Of a stretch of 29,754 nucleotides of DNA, positions 7,727 to 14,503 are shown one piece after another. How positions within the stretch are numbered: position 1 is the first letter of the stretch; the number at the start of each line of letters is the position of its first letter. Origin of the DNA: CAYVLA01 sp964549615 [NCBI: uncultured Thermococci archaeon] (GTDB lineage: Archaea; CAYQAE01; CAYVLA01); assembly GCA_964549615.1 (NCBI GenBank), contig CAZJVP010000103.1:1-29754 (forward strand), in the 5' to 3' direction. The notes below the pieces were generated by a model that saw only the letters and a program-made list of their open reading frames with translations, was not told where the DNA came from and made no database searches. Made by a program: the position numbers and the translations under genes.

Positions 7727-9037
7727 TCATTCCAAGTCGATGTTGTACTTCGAGCAGTGCAGCTTGCCCGACTTCACCGAGTTGTACTTGCACCTTCCGC
7801 AGAGCTCCTTCGACGGCACGCCATTGCACAGTTGCCAAGGCGGGTTCTCGGTTCTCTTCCGCTCCTTCCGCTTGGCTCGGATTTCCTCTGCCTGCCTTCT
7901 CTTCTCGAGCTCTTCCTGCGTTGGCTTGAAGAACTTCACCTTCGCCACGACTGCGACGGCCACGACCGCAACCAAGGCGCTGACCATGAGGACCATCTGC
8001 CTCATCTGCGCAGCTGCGGCGCCGGGGTAGTAGCGGTTCAGGCCCTTGGCCGTACCGATCCAGATGTAGTCGCCAGCAGGGGCGACGACCTTCACGTCGT
8101 TTGAGACAAGCCCCTTCTTCTCGTTCACCACTTTGGTCTTGCCGCCCTTGATGATCGCGACGCCTTTCCTCGTCCCGACCCACGTCTCGTCGTCCCTGAA
8201 GCCTATGCTGGTGATCCACACATCTGGGAGGTCGCCCTCTCCGTACGATGTCCACTTCCCGCTGGATTGATCCAGCACATGGACGCCTTCCCTCGTCCCA
8301 ACCCAGACCGACCCCCCGTGGACCGCCACGCAGTTGATCACCTTCACGCCCTGGATCGGCACCTGGATCGTCTCGAACGTGCCCTTCTCCGTGTCGAACT
8401 TGCTCAGACCATCGCTTGTGCCGACCCAGACGATCTTCCCGTCGACGGCGAGGCTCTCTATTCCCCTCGCCGGAAGTCCATCCTTGACCTGCCACTGCGA
8501 CCACTTCATGGTGGATGTGTCTAGGGAGCCCAAGCCGTCGTTGGTCCCGTACCAGATAACGGTGCCGCTCTTCGCCAGACACTTGACATCCTCCGCGACC
8601 AGGCCGTCACTGGGCATATACGTCTTGAAGGCCTGCTTCACCTCGAATGGGTCTAGCTCCGCCAGCTTCTTCGTGTCTAGGACGCAAAGGCCGCGAGGGG
8701 TGCCAAACCACACCCTGTCGCCGTCGATTAGGATGTCCCACACCTTTTCGAACGACAAGCCCTCATTTGGCGTGTAGGTGCTGAAGTTGCCCGTGGAGGG
8801 GTCCAGCAGACTAACTCCGCCCTGCAAGGGAGCCTCGGGATCGGGGTCGACGTAGACCGTGCCAACCCAGACCGTGGACCCAGAAACATCCAAGGAGATC
8901 ACCTGGTCCCCCACCATCCCGTTGACCTTGCCGTAGAACTCCCATGCCTTCTGGGCACAGTATCCTGGGGATGAGACGGCCAATGCCACCCCGATCGTGA
9001 AAAGACACAGGGTTAGGTGATGAAATCGTCGTGACAA
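7727..9037 (-). CDS. Membrane-anchored Reg_prop beta-propeller protein with cytoplasmic Cys4 tail
   Basis: 436 aa from a TTG at 9037, placed 6-7 nt after an AGGAGGAA ribosome site (9043-9050). A signal segment (LTLCLFTIGVALAVSSPGYCA) precedes about seven propeller repeats of the two-component-regulator-propeller type. Each carries a WVGT/WFGT/WYGT-style strand plus 'GL..LD', for example VWVGTSDGLSKFDTEKG, VWVGTREGVHVLDQSSG and IWIGTAKGLNRYYPG. A single membrane helix (MVLMVSALVAVVAVAVVA) follows, then a charged coiled segment (EELEKRRQAEEIRAKRKERK), then C-x8-C-x2-C-x11-C, which looks like a zinc site. No histidine kinase or output domain is present. A sensory or scaffold role is inferred; the ligand is unknown. 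Confidence 0.72.
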   Translation of the reverse strand: MSRRFHHLTLCLFTIGVALAVSSPGYCAQKAWEFYGKVNGMVGDQVISLDVSGSTVWVGTVYVDPDPEAPLQGGVSLLDPSTGNFSTYTPNEGLSFEKVWDILIDGDRVWFGTPRGLCVLDTKKLAELDPFEVKQAFKTYMPSDGLVAEDVKCLAKSGTVIWYGTNDGLGSLDTSTMKWSQWQVKDGLPARGIESLAVDGKIVWVGTSDGLSKFDTEKGTFETIQVPIQGVKVINCVAVHGGSVWVGTREGVHVLDQSSGKWTSYGEGDLPDVWITSIGFRDDETWVGTRKGVAIIKGGKTKVVNEKKGLVSNDVKVVAPAGDYIWIGTAKGLNRYYPGAAAAQMRQMVLMVSALVAVVAVAVVAKVKFFKPTQEELEKRRQAEEIRAKRKERKRTENPPWQLCNGVPSKELCGRCKYNSVKSGKLHCSKYNIDLE

Positions 9038-9070
9038 AGCGCTTCCTCCTTGGTGTGAAACCCGGGCTTG

Positions 9071-9080
9071 GATAGAAAAG
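9071..9080 (-). promoter_or_regulatory. TATA-like box for the beta-propeller gene
   Basis: Minus-strand CTTTTCTATC, predicted start near 9051, just upstream of the strong AGGAGGAA at 9043-9050. Divergent from the box at 9141-9150. Confidence 0.4.
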
Positions 9081-9140
9081 TCTTCCGGTGTGTGGCAGTG
9101 CATGCGGCGGGCAACTCTCTTTCACCCCGGGGTAGAGGAG

Positions 9141-9150
9141 CTTTTTTATC
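9141..9150 (+). promoter_or_regulatory. TATA box of the RecA-fold gene (leaderless)
   Basis: CTTTTTTATC, centred about 27 nt upstream of the ATG at 9174. This fixes the start at 9174 rather than the longer frame from 9090. Confidence 0.55.
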
Positions 9151-9173
9151 GGCCTTCACGGTCGAAACTGACG

Positions 9174-9944
9174 ATGGCGATCTCCGGGCAAAACCTTGCC
9201 CTTCTGGAGGGCTTCTTTGAAGAGATCGGGGAGCGGTACATCAACCTGATCTATGACGAGGCAGGCCTTGGGATTGGCCCGGCCTACTGCTCCTTTCTAA
9301 ACTCGGTTGGCTACGACGGCTACATCGTGCTGATAGACGGCGGCAACTCCTTCAATCCGTACCATGTCACCCGCTACTCAAGGCTGTTCTCGGTGGATGA
9401 GCGAATGGCATTGGACCGGATATGCCTCTCGAGGGCGTTCACTTGCCACCAGCTGTCCGCCTTGCTGGGCGATCGCCTTGAATCCGTCGTGAGAAAGTCC
9501 AGGTCAAGGGTAGCCATCGTCTCGGATCCGACATCCCTCTACATGGAGAGGGCCGCAGAGGAGGACGTTCTGGAGGAGTTTCTGGCCGCTCTTCGGCGGC
9601 TTGTGGAGATCACCTTTTCGCGGCGCTTGACCACGTTGCTGGTCTGCTCACACCGCCTGCCGCGATTCCTTGATGGAGGTGAGATCGAAGATGGGAGGCG
9701 CCAGCGGGCCGCAAGATGCATGGATAGAATTCTGTCGCAGATGTCGGATTCGATCTACAGATTGGAGGAGGGATCGGGCGGGTTGTTGGTCTCGCGATTG
9801 AAGCATCCATGCCTCCCCAAGGGACCGGCCTTCATGCTAGAAAGAGGGGATGCAAGAACACTGGACGAAATCTTGCAATTAGCAAGCCGTGATCATACAC
9901 CGCGCCTGGCCGTCCCAACACCAGCCCTGCTGGGTTGCCCTTGA
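9174..9944 (+). CDS. RecA-superfamily protein with a degenerate P-loop
   Basis: 256 aa. The order of strands follows archaeal RadA/RadB-like ATPases. GYDGYIVLIDGGNSFNPYHV matches the second strand (RadA 'WIDTE.TF.P'), then LDRICLSRAFTCHQLSALL, then VAIVSDPTSLY in the Walker B position, then TLLVCSHRLPR. The expected Walker A GxxxxGKT is missing: that place reads DEAGLGIGPAY, with no Lys-Thr/Ser. It may therefore bind no ATP, or act as a partner of an active paralogue. It stands alone, followed by a 577-nt gene-free stretch and then the polB2 unit on the same strand, so a DNA-repair role is an inference from context. Assignment is from motif reading, not alignment. Confidence 0.55.
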   Translation: MAISGQNLALLEGFFEEIGERYINLIYDEAGLGIGPAYCSFLNSVGYDGYIVLIDGGNSFNPYHVTRYSRLFSVDERMALDRICLSRAFTCHQLSALLGDRLESVVRKSRSRVAIVSDPTSLYMERAAEEDVLEEFLAALRRLVEITFSRRLTTLLVCSHRLPRFLDGGEIEDGRRQRAARCMDRILSQMSDSIYRLEEGSGGLLVSRLKHPCLPKGPAFMLERGDARTLDEILQLASRDHTPRLAVPTPALLGCP

Positions 9945-10163
9945 CCAAGTGCCAAGCATGCATCTAGGCTCATCCCGCGTGTTCCTTGGGCTTCGAATGC
10001 TTTCGGTCGCCTTCCTCTGATGCCTCCTCCGATGCGAATGCTCTCCACCCAGCCGCGCTCTCGGCACAGTTGCGTCTTCGGATTTGGGTTGTCGGATGGC
10101 TTGAAGAAATGCTTGCCAGGAACCCGAGGGAAAAACCAGGTATCTTGAGGCCGTAAATAGGCG

Positions 10164-10278
10164 AGACGGCTGGGCGAGACTTGAACTCGCGGGAGGTCAA
10201 GGGGATCTCGCCCGGTCTTCAGCCGGGCAGAGTCGACTTCTGTGGGATCCCGCCTCCCTGCATGCAGCGTGGCCGTCT
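10164..10278. ncRNA. Candidate structured RNA with tRNA-Phe-like arms (not a complete tRNA)
   Basis: Five perfectly nested helices can be drawn. AGACGGC 10164-10170 pairs with 10272-10278; GCGAG/CTCGC encloses a 7-nt loop (10174-10190); GGGAGGT 10191-10197 pairs with 10252-10258; GGGATC 10202-10207 pairs with 10246-10251; GCCCGG/CCGGGC encloses a 7-nt loop (10210-10228). Read on the minus strand, one hairpin has loop CTGAAGA, identical in form to a tRNA-Phe(GAA) anticodon loop. The other has loop TTCAAGT, a canonical T-loop. There is no D-arm, 20 nt separate the two arms, and no flush 7-bp acceptor adjoins the T-arm. The T-G wobble pair (10197/10252) favours the plus strand, so the strand is undecided. 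It could be an unusual, intron-broken or decayed tRNA, a small RNA, or chance in GC-rich sequence. Confidence 0.35.
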
Positions 10279-10465
10279 TCGTTGCACCGATCGAGCTTCG
10301 CTGTGGTTGAGTGAAAACGGGGAAAATGTGGATCTCCCCGGATGTGGCATTGCGTTGACGTGGGGCCCGTCAGGCCGGCATGCTTGGTGGGGTGGCCGGC
10401 TGATCGATGGACCGATGGATGGATCTGGCCGTCTGAAACTCAGAGCAGAGGGGGGTTGGAAGAGG

Positions 10466-10475
10466 GCTTTTATGG
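10466..10475 (+). promoter_or_regulatory. TATA box of the coiled-coil/polB2 unit
   Basis: GCTTTTATGG, predicted transcription start near 10497, giving a leader of about 25 nt. That leader contains a purine-rich AAAGGGGA ahead of the ATG at 10522. Confidence 0.5.
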
Positions 10476-10521
10476 GAAATCCGGCGAGCCATGGAGTGCA
10501 CAATCTCAAAGGGGATCTAGG

Positions 10522-10878
10522 ATGGGCAAGACGGTTCCATCGTTCAGACTGGCTTTGGAGTCCGAGATAGGGAGCTGGAGCCAGTACAGGAGCGCCCTCA
10601 AGAAGGGGGATAGGAGGGTCTTCGACGAGCTGATGGGGCACACACGGATGCATGCCTCGGCCAGCGGCAATGCGGTGAGGACCTCGCCCTTCGAGGCGAT
10701 GCTCCTATCGATATTGATAGAGCAGCAAAAGGCCATATCTAGGTTGAAGGACCAGCTGGATGGGCTTAAGAGGGAGTTGGAGGGACTTGATCAGGGGATG
10801 GTTGCTAGACCTATACCCGGATGGCAACGACCTGGTTGCGTGGATCAAGACGCGCAGCGGGAGGGCGGAGAGCCTTAG
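10522..10878 (+). CDS. Small coiled-coil protein encoded with polB2
   Basis: 118 aa as read. The N-terminus (MGKTVPSFRLALESEIGSWS then YRSALKKGDRRVFDELMGHT) and the Glu-Gln-Gln-rich helix ending LKDQLDGLKRELEGLD resemble the small proteins that, from memory, sit beside PolB2 in haloarchaea (an uncharacterised DUF family). The helix region 68-92 looks like a coiled coil, suggesting a protein partner, possibly the polymerase. After LDQG the last ~25 residues are read from DNA that also encodes the start of polB2 in another frame, and they look unstructured. Either the genes overlap by 77 nt or the ancestral stop has been lost. It has its own promoter and is the first gene of the unit. Confidence 0.65.
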   Translation: MGKTVPSFRLALESEIGSWSQYRSALKKGDRRVFDELMGHTRMHASASGNAVRTSPFEAMLLSILIEQQKAISRLKDQLDGLKRELEGLDQGMVARPIPGWQRPGCVDQDAQREGGEP

Positions 10879-13012
10879 ATTTCGATACCCGCCCTCCTTC
10901 TACGCCGCCGCCTCTGAGGATGGGATGGAGTTCCTCCGGTCAAAAATGGAGGAGGGAGAACTTCAGGTCAGGACGGGGTATGCCTGGAAGAGGGTGGACA
11001 TCAGGGACTATGAGAAGAGGAAGGTCCTGCGGGTGGAGGTTGGGTCGCAAAGCTTCAAGAACGTGGTTTCAAAGCTCCCATCGCTTGAGGAGAGGGGATT
11101 CCGCTTCTTCAACGTGGATGTGCCGAGGCCCCAGGGATTTCTGTACGAGCAGGACCTGTTTCCGATGGGGCTGGTCTGCGTCCGGTCATCCGGGCTTGGC
11201 GGGATCGAGAGCCTAGATGATAGGTTTGCCTTGGATTACGAAACCCCACCCCTGAAGGCTCTGAGCATCTCCGTGCGTCCCAAGGCATCAACCGACATGG
11301 CCATCGAGAGCATAGCGCTGGGTCTGGATGGCGAAGGATTCGAGGTGGACGGTGCCAGCGAGGACGAAAAAATGATCCACATGGTCGAGGCGGTGAACGA
11401 GATCGATCCCGACGTGATCTACGCCAGCGGAAGGGATCTGGTGCACATATCCAAGAGGGCTCAAGCCAGGGGGATCCTGCATGAGATCGTCCTGGGGAGG
11501 GATGGGGCTAGGCAGCTTTCCAGGAGCGGGAAGGGGAAGTCCTACTTCTCCTACGGGACCGTCTACTACAAGGAGCCCACCCAACCCCTCTTCGGCAGGG
11601 TGCACATAGATCCTGAGAACTCCTTCATGTACGAGGACTCCGGGCTGGAGGGCCTGATCGAGTTGGCCAGACTTACCAAGATACCCTTGCAGAAGTGTTC
11701 CACCACATCGCCCGGGACCGGCATCAGCTCGATGCAGCTGGACCAGGCCTACCGCGAGGACCTTCTGATCCCGTGGAGGAAGCAGGAGCCGGAGGCCTTC
11801 AAGTCGGCATCGCACCTGCTTGAGTGCGACAGGGGAGGATTCGTTTTCGAGCCCGGCCTAGGCCTCCATACCCATGTCGGCGAGATCGATTTCACCTCGA
11901 TGTACCCGAGCATCATGGAGAGGCACAACATCTCCGCAGAGACCGTCCTGTGCGATTGTTGCCGGGAAGCCGACGCCCCGAAGGTCCCGACCTGCGGCTA
12001 CCACATCTGCAAAAGGAGAAGGGGCATAGTTCCCAAGGTGCTCAAGCCTCTCCTTGAGAGGAGGGCGTACTACAAGAAGCTTGCGAAGAGCGGGGGAGAG
12101 GACGCAACCGGGTACGATAGGAGACAACGGGCGATAAAGTGGCTTTTGGTGACCTGCTTTGGGTACCTCGGCTACAGGAACGCAAGGTTCGGGAGGGTGG
12201 AGGCACACGAGGCCGTAACGGCCTTCGGTCGAGACAAGCTCTTCAAGGCCGTCAGGGTCGCCGAGGAGTCGGGGTACGAGGTCCTCCATGGAATCGTGGA
12301 CAGCCTCTGGCTTAAACGTGCCGACGCCACGGAGGCGGATTATGAGGAGCTCTGTGCAAGAATCCGGGATTGCTCTGAGCTCTCCATATCCCTTGAGGGC
12401 ATCTATAGGTGGGTGGTCTTCCTTCCCTCCAAGATGTATCCGGGTGTCCCGGTGCTGAACAGGTACTTCGGGGTTTTCGAAAACGGGGAGATAAAGGCAA
12501 GAGGCATAGAGCTGCGGAGATCGGACACGCCCGGAATAGTGCGCAGGGCCCAGCTCGATATGTTGAAGGTTTTGTCCGAGGCCCGGGATCTGGAGGGATA
12601 CTTGGACAGGCTTGGGAAATGCGTCTCGATAATCCGAGCATACGCGGATCTGATCCGCAGGGGTGATGTTGGTCTAGAGGACCTGGTCGTATCGAGGCGC
12701 GTGTCCAAGGCCCCATGGGAGTACGCCAACCTGAACCACATCTCGATCTCAAGCCGGAAGCTGCACATGGCCGGGAGGACGGTGCGGCCGGGGCAGTTCA
12801 TCGGATACGTCGTGACCAAGGCATCCTCCCCCGATCCCTGGGAAAGGGTGGAGCCCGTCGAGTTCTACGAGGAGGGCTCAAGGTACGATTGTGGCAAGTA
12901 CATCGACGATGTCATAAAGGCCGGTGCCACCCTCTTTGAAGGGTTGGGCTACAACGAGGATTTCATCCGCGCCATGGTACTGGACGGCACTCGGCAGACC
13001 GCCCTGGCCTGA
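10802..13012 (+). CDS. polB2: B-family DNA polymerase, PolB2 group
   Basis: 736 aa from a TTG at 10802 (MLDLYPDGNDLVAW), preceded by AGGGGA; an ATG at 10760 would add 14 unlikely residues. Palm motif A is DFTSMYPSIM (Asp near 363) and motif B is KWLLVTCFGYLGY (Lys near 446). Motif C reads HGIVDS (Asp near 500) instead of YGDTDS: the first Asp is replaced by Ile while the second is kept. The same GIVDS and CFGY forms are known to me from haloarchaeal PolB2, and Sulfolobus Dpo2 of this group is reported active in damage tolerance. Five Cys (384, 386, 387, 398, 403) just after motif A form a likely metal knuckle. Classical 3'-5' exonuclease motifs are not obvious in the N-terminal half. It is probably a translesion/damage-tolerance polymerase rather than the replicase. 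Confidence 0.82.
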   Translation: MLDLYPDGNDLVAWIKTRSGRAESLRFRYPPSFYAAASEDGMEFLRSKMEEGELQVRTGYAWKRVDIRDYEKRKVLRVEVGSQSFKNVVSKLPSLEERGFRFFNVDVPRPQGFLYEQDLFPMGLVCVRSSGLGGIESLDDRFALDYETPPLKALSISVRPKASTDMAIESIALGLDGEGFEVDGASEDEKMIHMVEAVNEIDPDVIYASGRDLVHISKRAQARGILHEIVLGRDGARQLSRSGKGKSYFSYGTVYYKEPTQPLFGRVHIDPENSFMYEDSGLEGLIELARLTKIPLQKCSTTSPGTGISSMQLDQAYREDLLIPWRKQEPEAFKSASHLLECDRGGFVFEPGLGLHTHVGEIDFTSMYPSIMERHNISAETVLCDCCREADAPKVPTCGYHICKRRRGIVPKVLKPLLERRAYYKKLAKSGGEDATGYDRRQRAIKWLLVTCFGYLGYRNARFGRVEAHEAVTAFGRDKLFKAVRVAEESGYEVLHGIVDSLWLKRADATEADYEELCARIRDCSELSISLEGIYRWVVFLPSKMYPGVPVLNRYFGVFENGEIKARGIELRRSDTPGIVRRAQLDMLKVLSEARDLEGYLDRLGKCVSIIRAYADLIRRGDVGLEDLVVSRRVSKAPWEYANLNHISISSRKLHMAGRTVRPGQFIGYVVTKASSPDPWERVEPVEFYEEGSRYDCGKYIDDVIKAGATLFEGLGYNEDFIRAMVLDGTRQTALA

Positions 13013-13101
13013 TCCGCTGAACCGATCGCGCGCGTATGCATTTCGGAAGCCCGCGACCCGCGTCGGGCTCGAATGGAGACTGCGGCAAGCGCCCCGAGCC
13101 C

Positions 13102-13935
13102 TCAGCGCAGCACGGAGTTGAGAAGTCCCAAGTGGCGGTGCGGCTTCGTCAAGAACTCAAAAGCCTCGGGGTTCTGCAACAACGCCTCGTACATGGCCCT
13201 GCCCCTTACCAGTCCCAGCTGCGGGAATTCCTTGACGGGCACGGTCCTGACCGGCGGAGGGTTGATGTACCTCTTGTTAGGCAGCCATTCGGGTCTGCCG
13301 CCTTCGCTGACAAGGTGGTAAACCGCGCCGCCGAGCCTCCTGTATGGTTCGTACTCGGACTGGAAGCCATCCGCCGTGACGTTCGTCATGACCAGGGTTG
13401 TCTTGTAGGGGTTGATGGTGACGTGCCCGTAGTCCGGTGGAATTATCACCCGGTCGCCCGTGCGGGCTTGTACCTGCACCACATCCACGACCCTGCGCGG
13501 ATCAGCAAGCGCCCGGACCTTCTGAAGAAGGTATACGGCCTCGCCGTGGATGACCTCGTAGATCTCAGGATACGAAAGGCCGTACGCAGGCATCACCGGG
13601 TGGTAGTGGCCAGCCGTCTTTATGAACTCGCGACCGATGAGCCCGCCCCTGATGACGGTCGCATCGAATCTGAGATTATGTGATCTGAGCACGGCCTCGT
13701 CCCTGGCGAAGTGCAGATCCCTGTACATCCAGTAAAGGATCTTGGGTGCCTTCTCATCGGGGGCAAGCAGGACCTCCCGCATCTCATCGGAGGTGCGGGG
13801 GACGGGCTTGGATGACCTGAGGTCGCCGCCCAACAGGAGGCGGAGGCGCCGTTCGTCGAGCTTGAGCGGAAGCGACGAGCTGTGCGTCAGGTCAACCGAG
13901 TTCATGTCGATGGACCCAAGAGCCAACGAGGCCAC
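13102..13935 (-). CDS. pgiA: Glucose-6-phosphate isomerase, archaeal cupin type
   Basis: About 277 aa. The cupin metal site is plain: TAGHYHPVMPAYGLSYPEIYEVIHG, matching the family pattern TxxxGHxHP...YPExYEvxxG, with a second His in DYGHVTINP. It interconverts glucose 6-phosphate and fructose 6-phosphate and is unrelated to the classical isomerase. The GTG at 13935 is chosen because a TATA box lies exactly 26 nt upstream; the ATG at 13905 (MNSVDLTHSS) is the conservative alternative. The protein is longer than the ~190-aa Pyrococcus form, with extra N-terminal sequence and a C-terminal extension. It is convergent with polB2 across 89 nt, so it does not share its transcript. Confidence 0.9.
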   Translation of the reverse strand: MASLALGSIDMNSVDLTHSSSLPLKLDERRLRLLLGGDLRSSKPVPRTSDEMREVLLAPDEKAPKILYWMYRDLHFARDEAVLRSHNLRFDATVIRGGLIGREFIKTAGHYHPVMPAYGLSYPEIYEVIHGEAVYLLQKVRALADPRRVVDVVQVQARTGDRVIIPPDYGHVTINPYKTTLVMTNVTADGFQSEYEPYRRLGGAVYHLVSEGGRPEWLPNKRYINPPPVRTVPVKEFPQLGLVRGRAMYEALLQNPEAFEFLTKPHRHLGLLNSVLR

Positions 13936-13956
13936 AGAGCTCGTTTGGTGACGGTT

Positions 13957-13965
13957 GATATAACC
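13957..13965 (-). promoter_or_regulatory. TATA box of the glucose-6-phosphate isomerase gene
   Basis: Minus-strand GGTTATATC, centred 26 nt before the GTG at 13935. Confidence 0.5.
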
Positions 13966-14084
13966 TTTCGGCTCAAGGCCGAGATGCCCTCGTTTCGCTC
14001 GGATTTGTACCGTTGTGATCCCCTGCTCGGTTTCTTTGCGCGCCGCGGTAGGCGGCGAAGGCCACGGGGTAACCAAGAAAAAAG

Positions 14085-14093
14085 CATTATAAG
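14085..14093 (+). promoter_or_regulatory. TATA box of the 103-aa gene (leaderless)
   Basis: CATTATAAG, centred about 27 nt upstream of the ATG at 14117. Preceded by an A-rich run (AAGAAAAAAG), as expected of a BRE/TATA region. Confidence 0.55.
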
Positions 14094-14116
14094 GGCCCTG
14101 GGAGATGTCGGGCCGA

Positions 14117-14428
14117 ATGCAAGGCACCCCGGCCTATCCTTTCCCAGGCACGAGATGGCGGCGAAAGAAGAAGAAGGAGTTAAGGAAGAGGATGCTGAAG
14201 ATGGCCAACAGGGACCTCTTCCTGTGGGATCTCAACGAGATCCTCAAGGCTCTGCCTGACAGAGGCCTGGCTGAGAACATTGCGGCGACGGTCTACTCAA
14301 AGGCGTCCAGGCTGGGGATCGATGAAGCCCTCGCGTATGTCGACAGCATGCGCAAGGAGAATAACTTGGACGAGAAGAGCGCCAACTCGATCCGCGACCT
14401 GCTGATGCGAAACAGCGTGAGAAGGTAG
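14117..14428 (+). CDS. Small basic helical protein of unknown function
   Basis: 103 aa, start fixed by the TATA box at 14085-14093. I do not recognise it. Residues 14-30 are strongly basic (RWRRKKKKELRKRMLK) and may bind nucleic acid. The rest is predicted helical and acidic/amphipathic (LWDLNEILKALPDRGLAENIAATVYSKASRLG, then ALAYVDSMRKENNLDEKSAN), which looks like a compact helical bundle. There are no Cys/His clusters, signal or membrane segments. It is followed after 75 nt by the Mrr-like nuclease on the same strand, so the two may form an operon. A shorter start at the Met-Ala near residue 33 would remove the basic arm. Confidence 0.6.
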   Translation: MQGTPAYPFPGTRWRRKKKKELRKRMLKMANRDLFLWDLNEILKALPDRGLAENIAATVYSKASRLGIDEALAYVDSMRKENNLDEKSANSIRDLLMRNSVRR

Positions 14429-14503
14429 GAGCCTGCCAACTGCAACGGAGGGGGATCAAGTCTTGCTTTTCAGGCCGAGGCACCCTTCCCCAGGCGGGTC
14501 CGG

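Larger units (their letters stand above)
9945..10521. other. 577-nt gene-free stretch between the RecA-like gene and the polB2 unit
   Basis: No convincing coding frame is present; the open frames here are Arg/Pro/Trp-rich and lack start signals. It contains the highly structured element at 10164-10278 and a GC-rich inverted repeat (GCCGGC arms at about 10374-10379 and 10395-10400). Short GATGG repeats lie near 10403-10428, and the promoter of the polB2 unit is at 10466-10475. For 9945-10163 I see nothing I can name. Confidence 0.6.

Noticed and set aside
10230-10250. RNase P RNA 3' core (ACAGAA on the minus strand)
   Set aside because: The following GGCUUA-type core and the upstream GGAGGAAAGUCC core are both absent.
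10165-10260. Intact tRNA-Phe gene on the minus strand
   Set aside because: Anticodon arm and T-arm are perfect, but there is no D-arm, the variable region is 20 nt, and no 7-bp acceptor flanks the T-arm. Reported only as a structured candidate.
10370-10402. HDV-like ribozyme, because GGCCGGC and GCCGGCT resemble its P1 helix
   Set aside because: The P3 hairpin and the rest of the double pseudoknot cannot be drawn; it is a GC-rich inverted repeat only.
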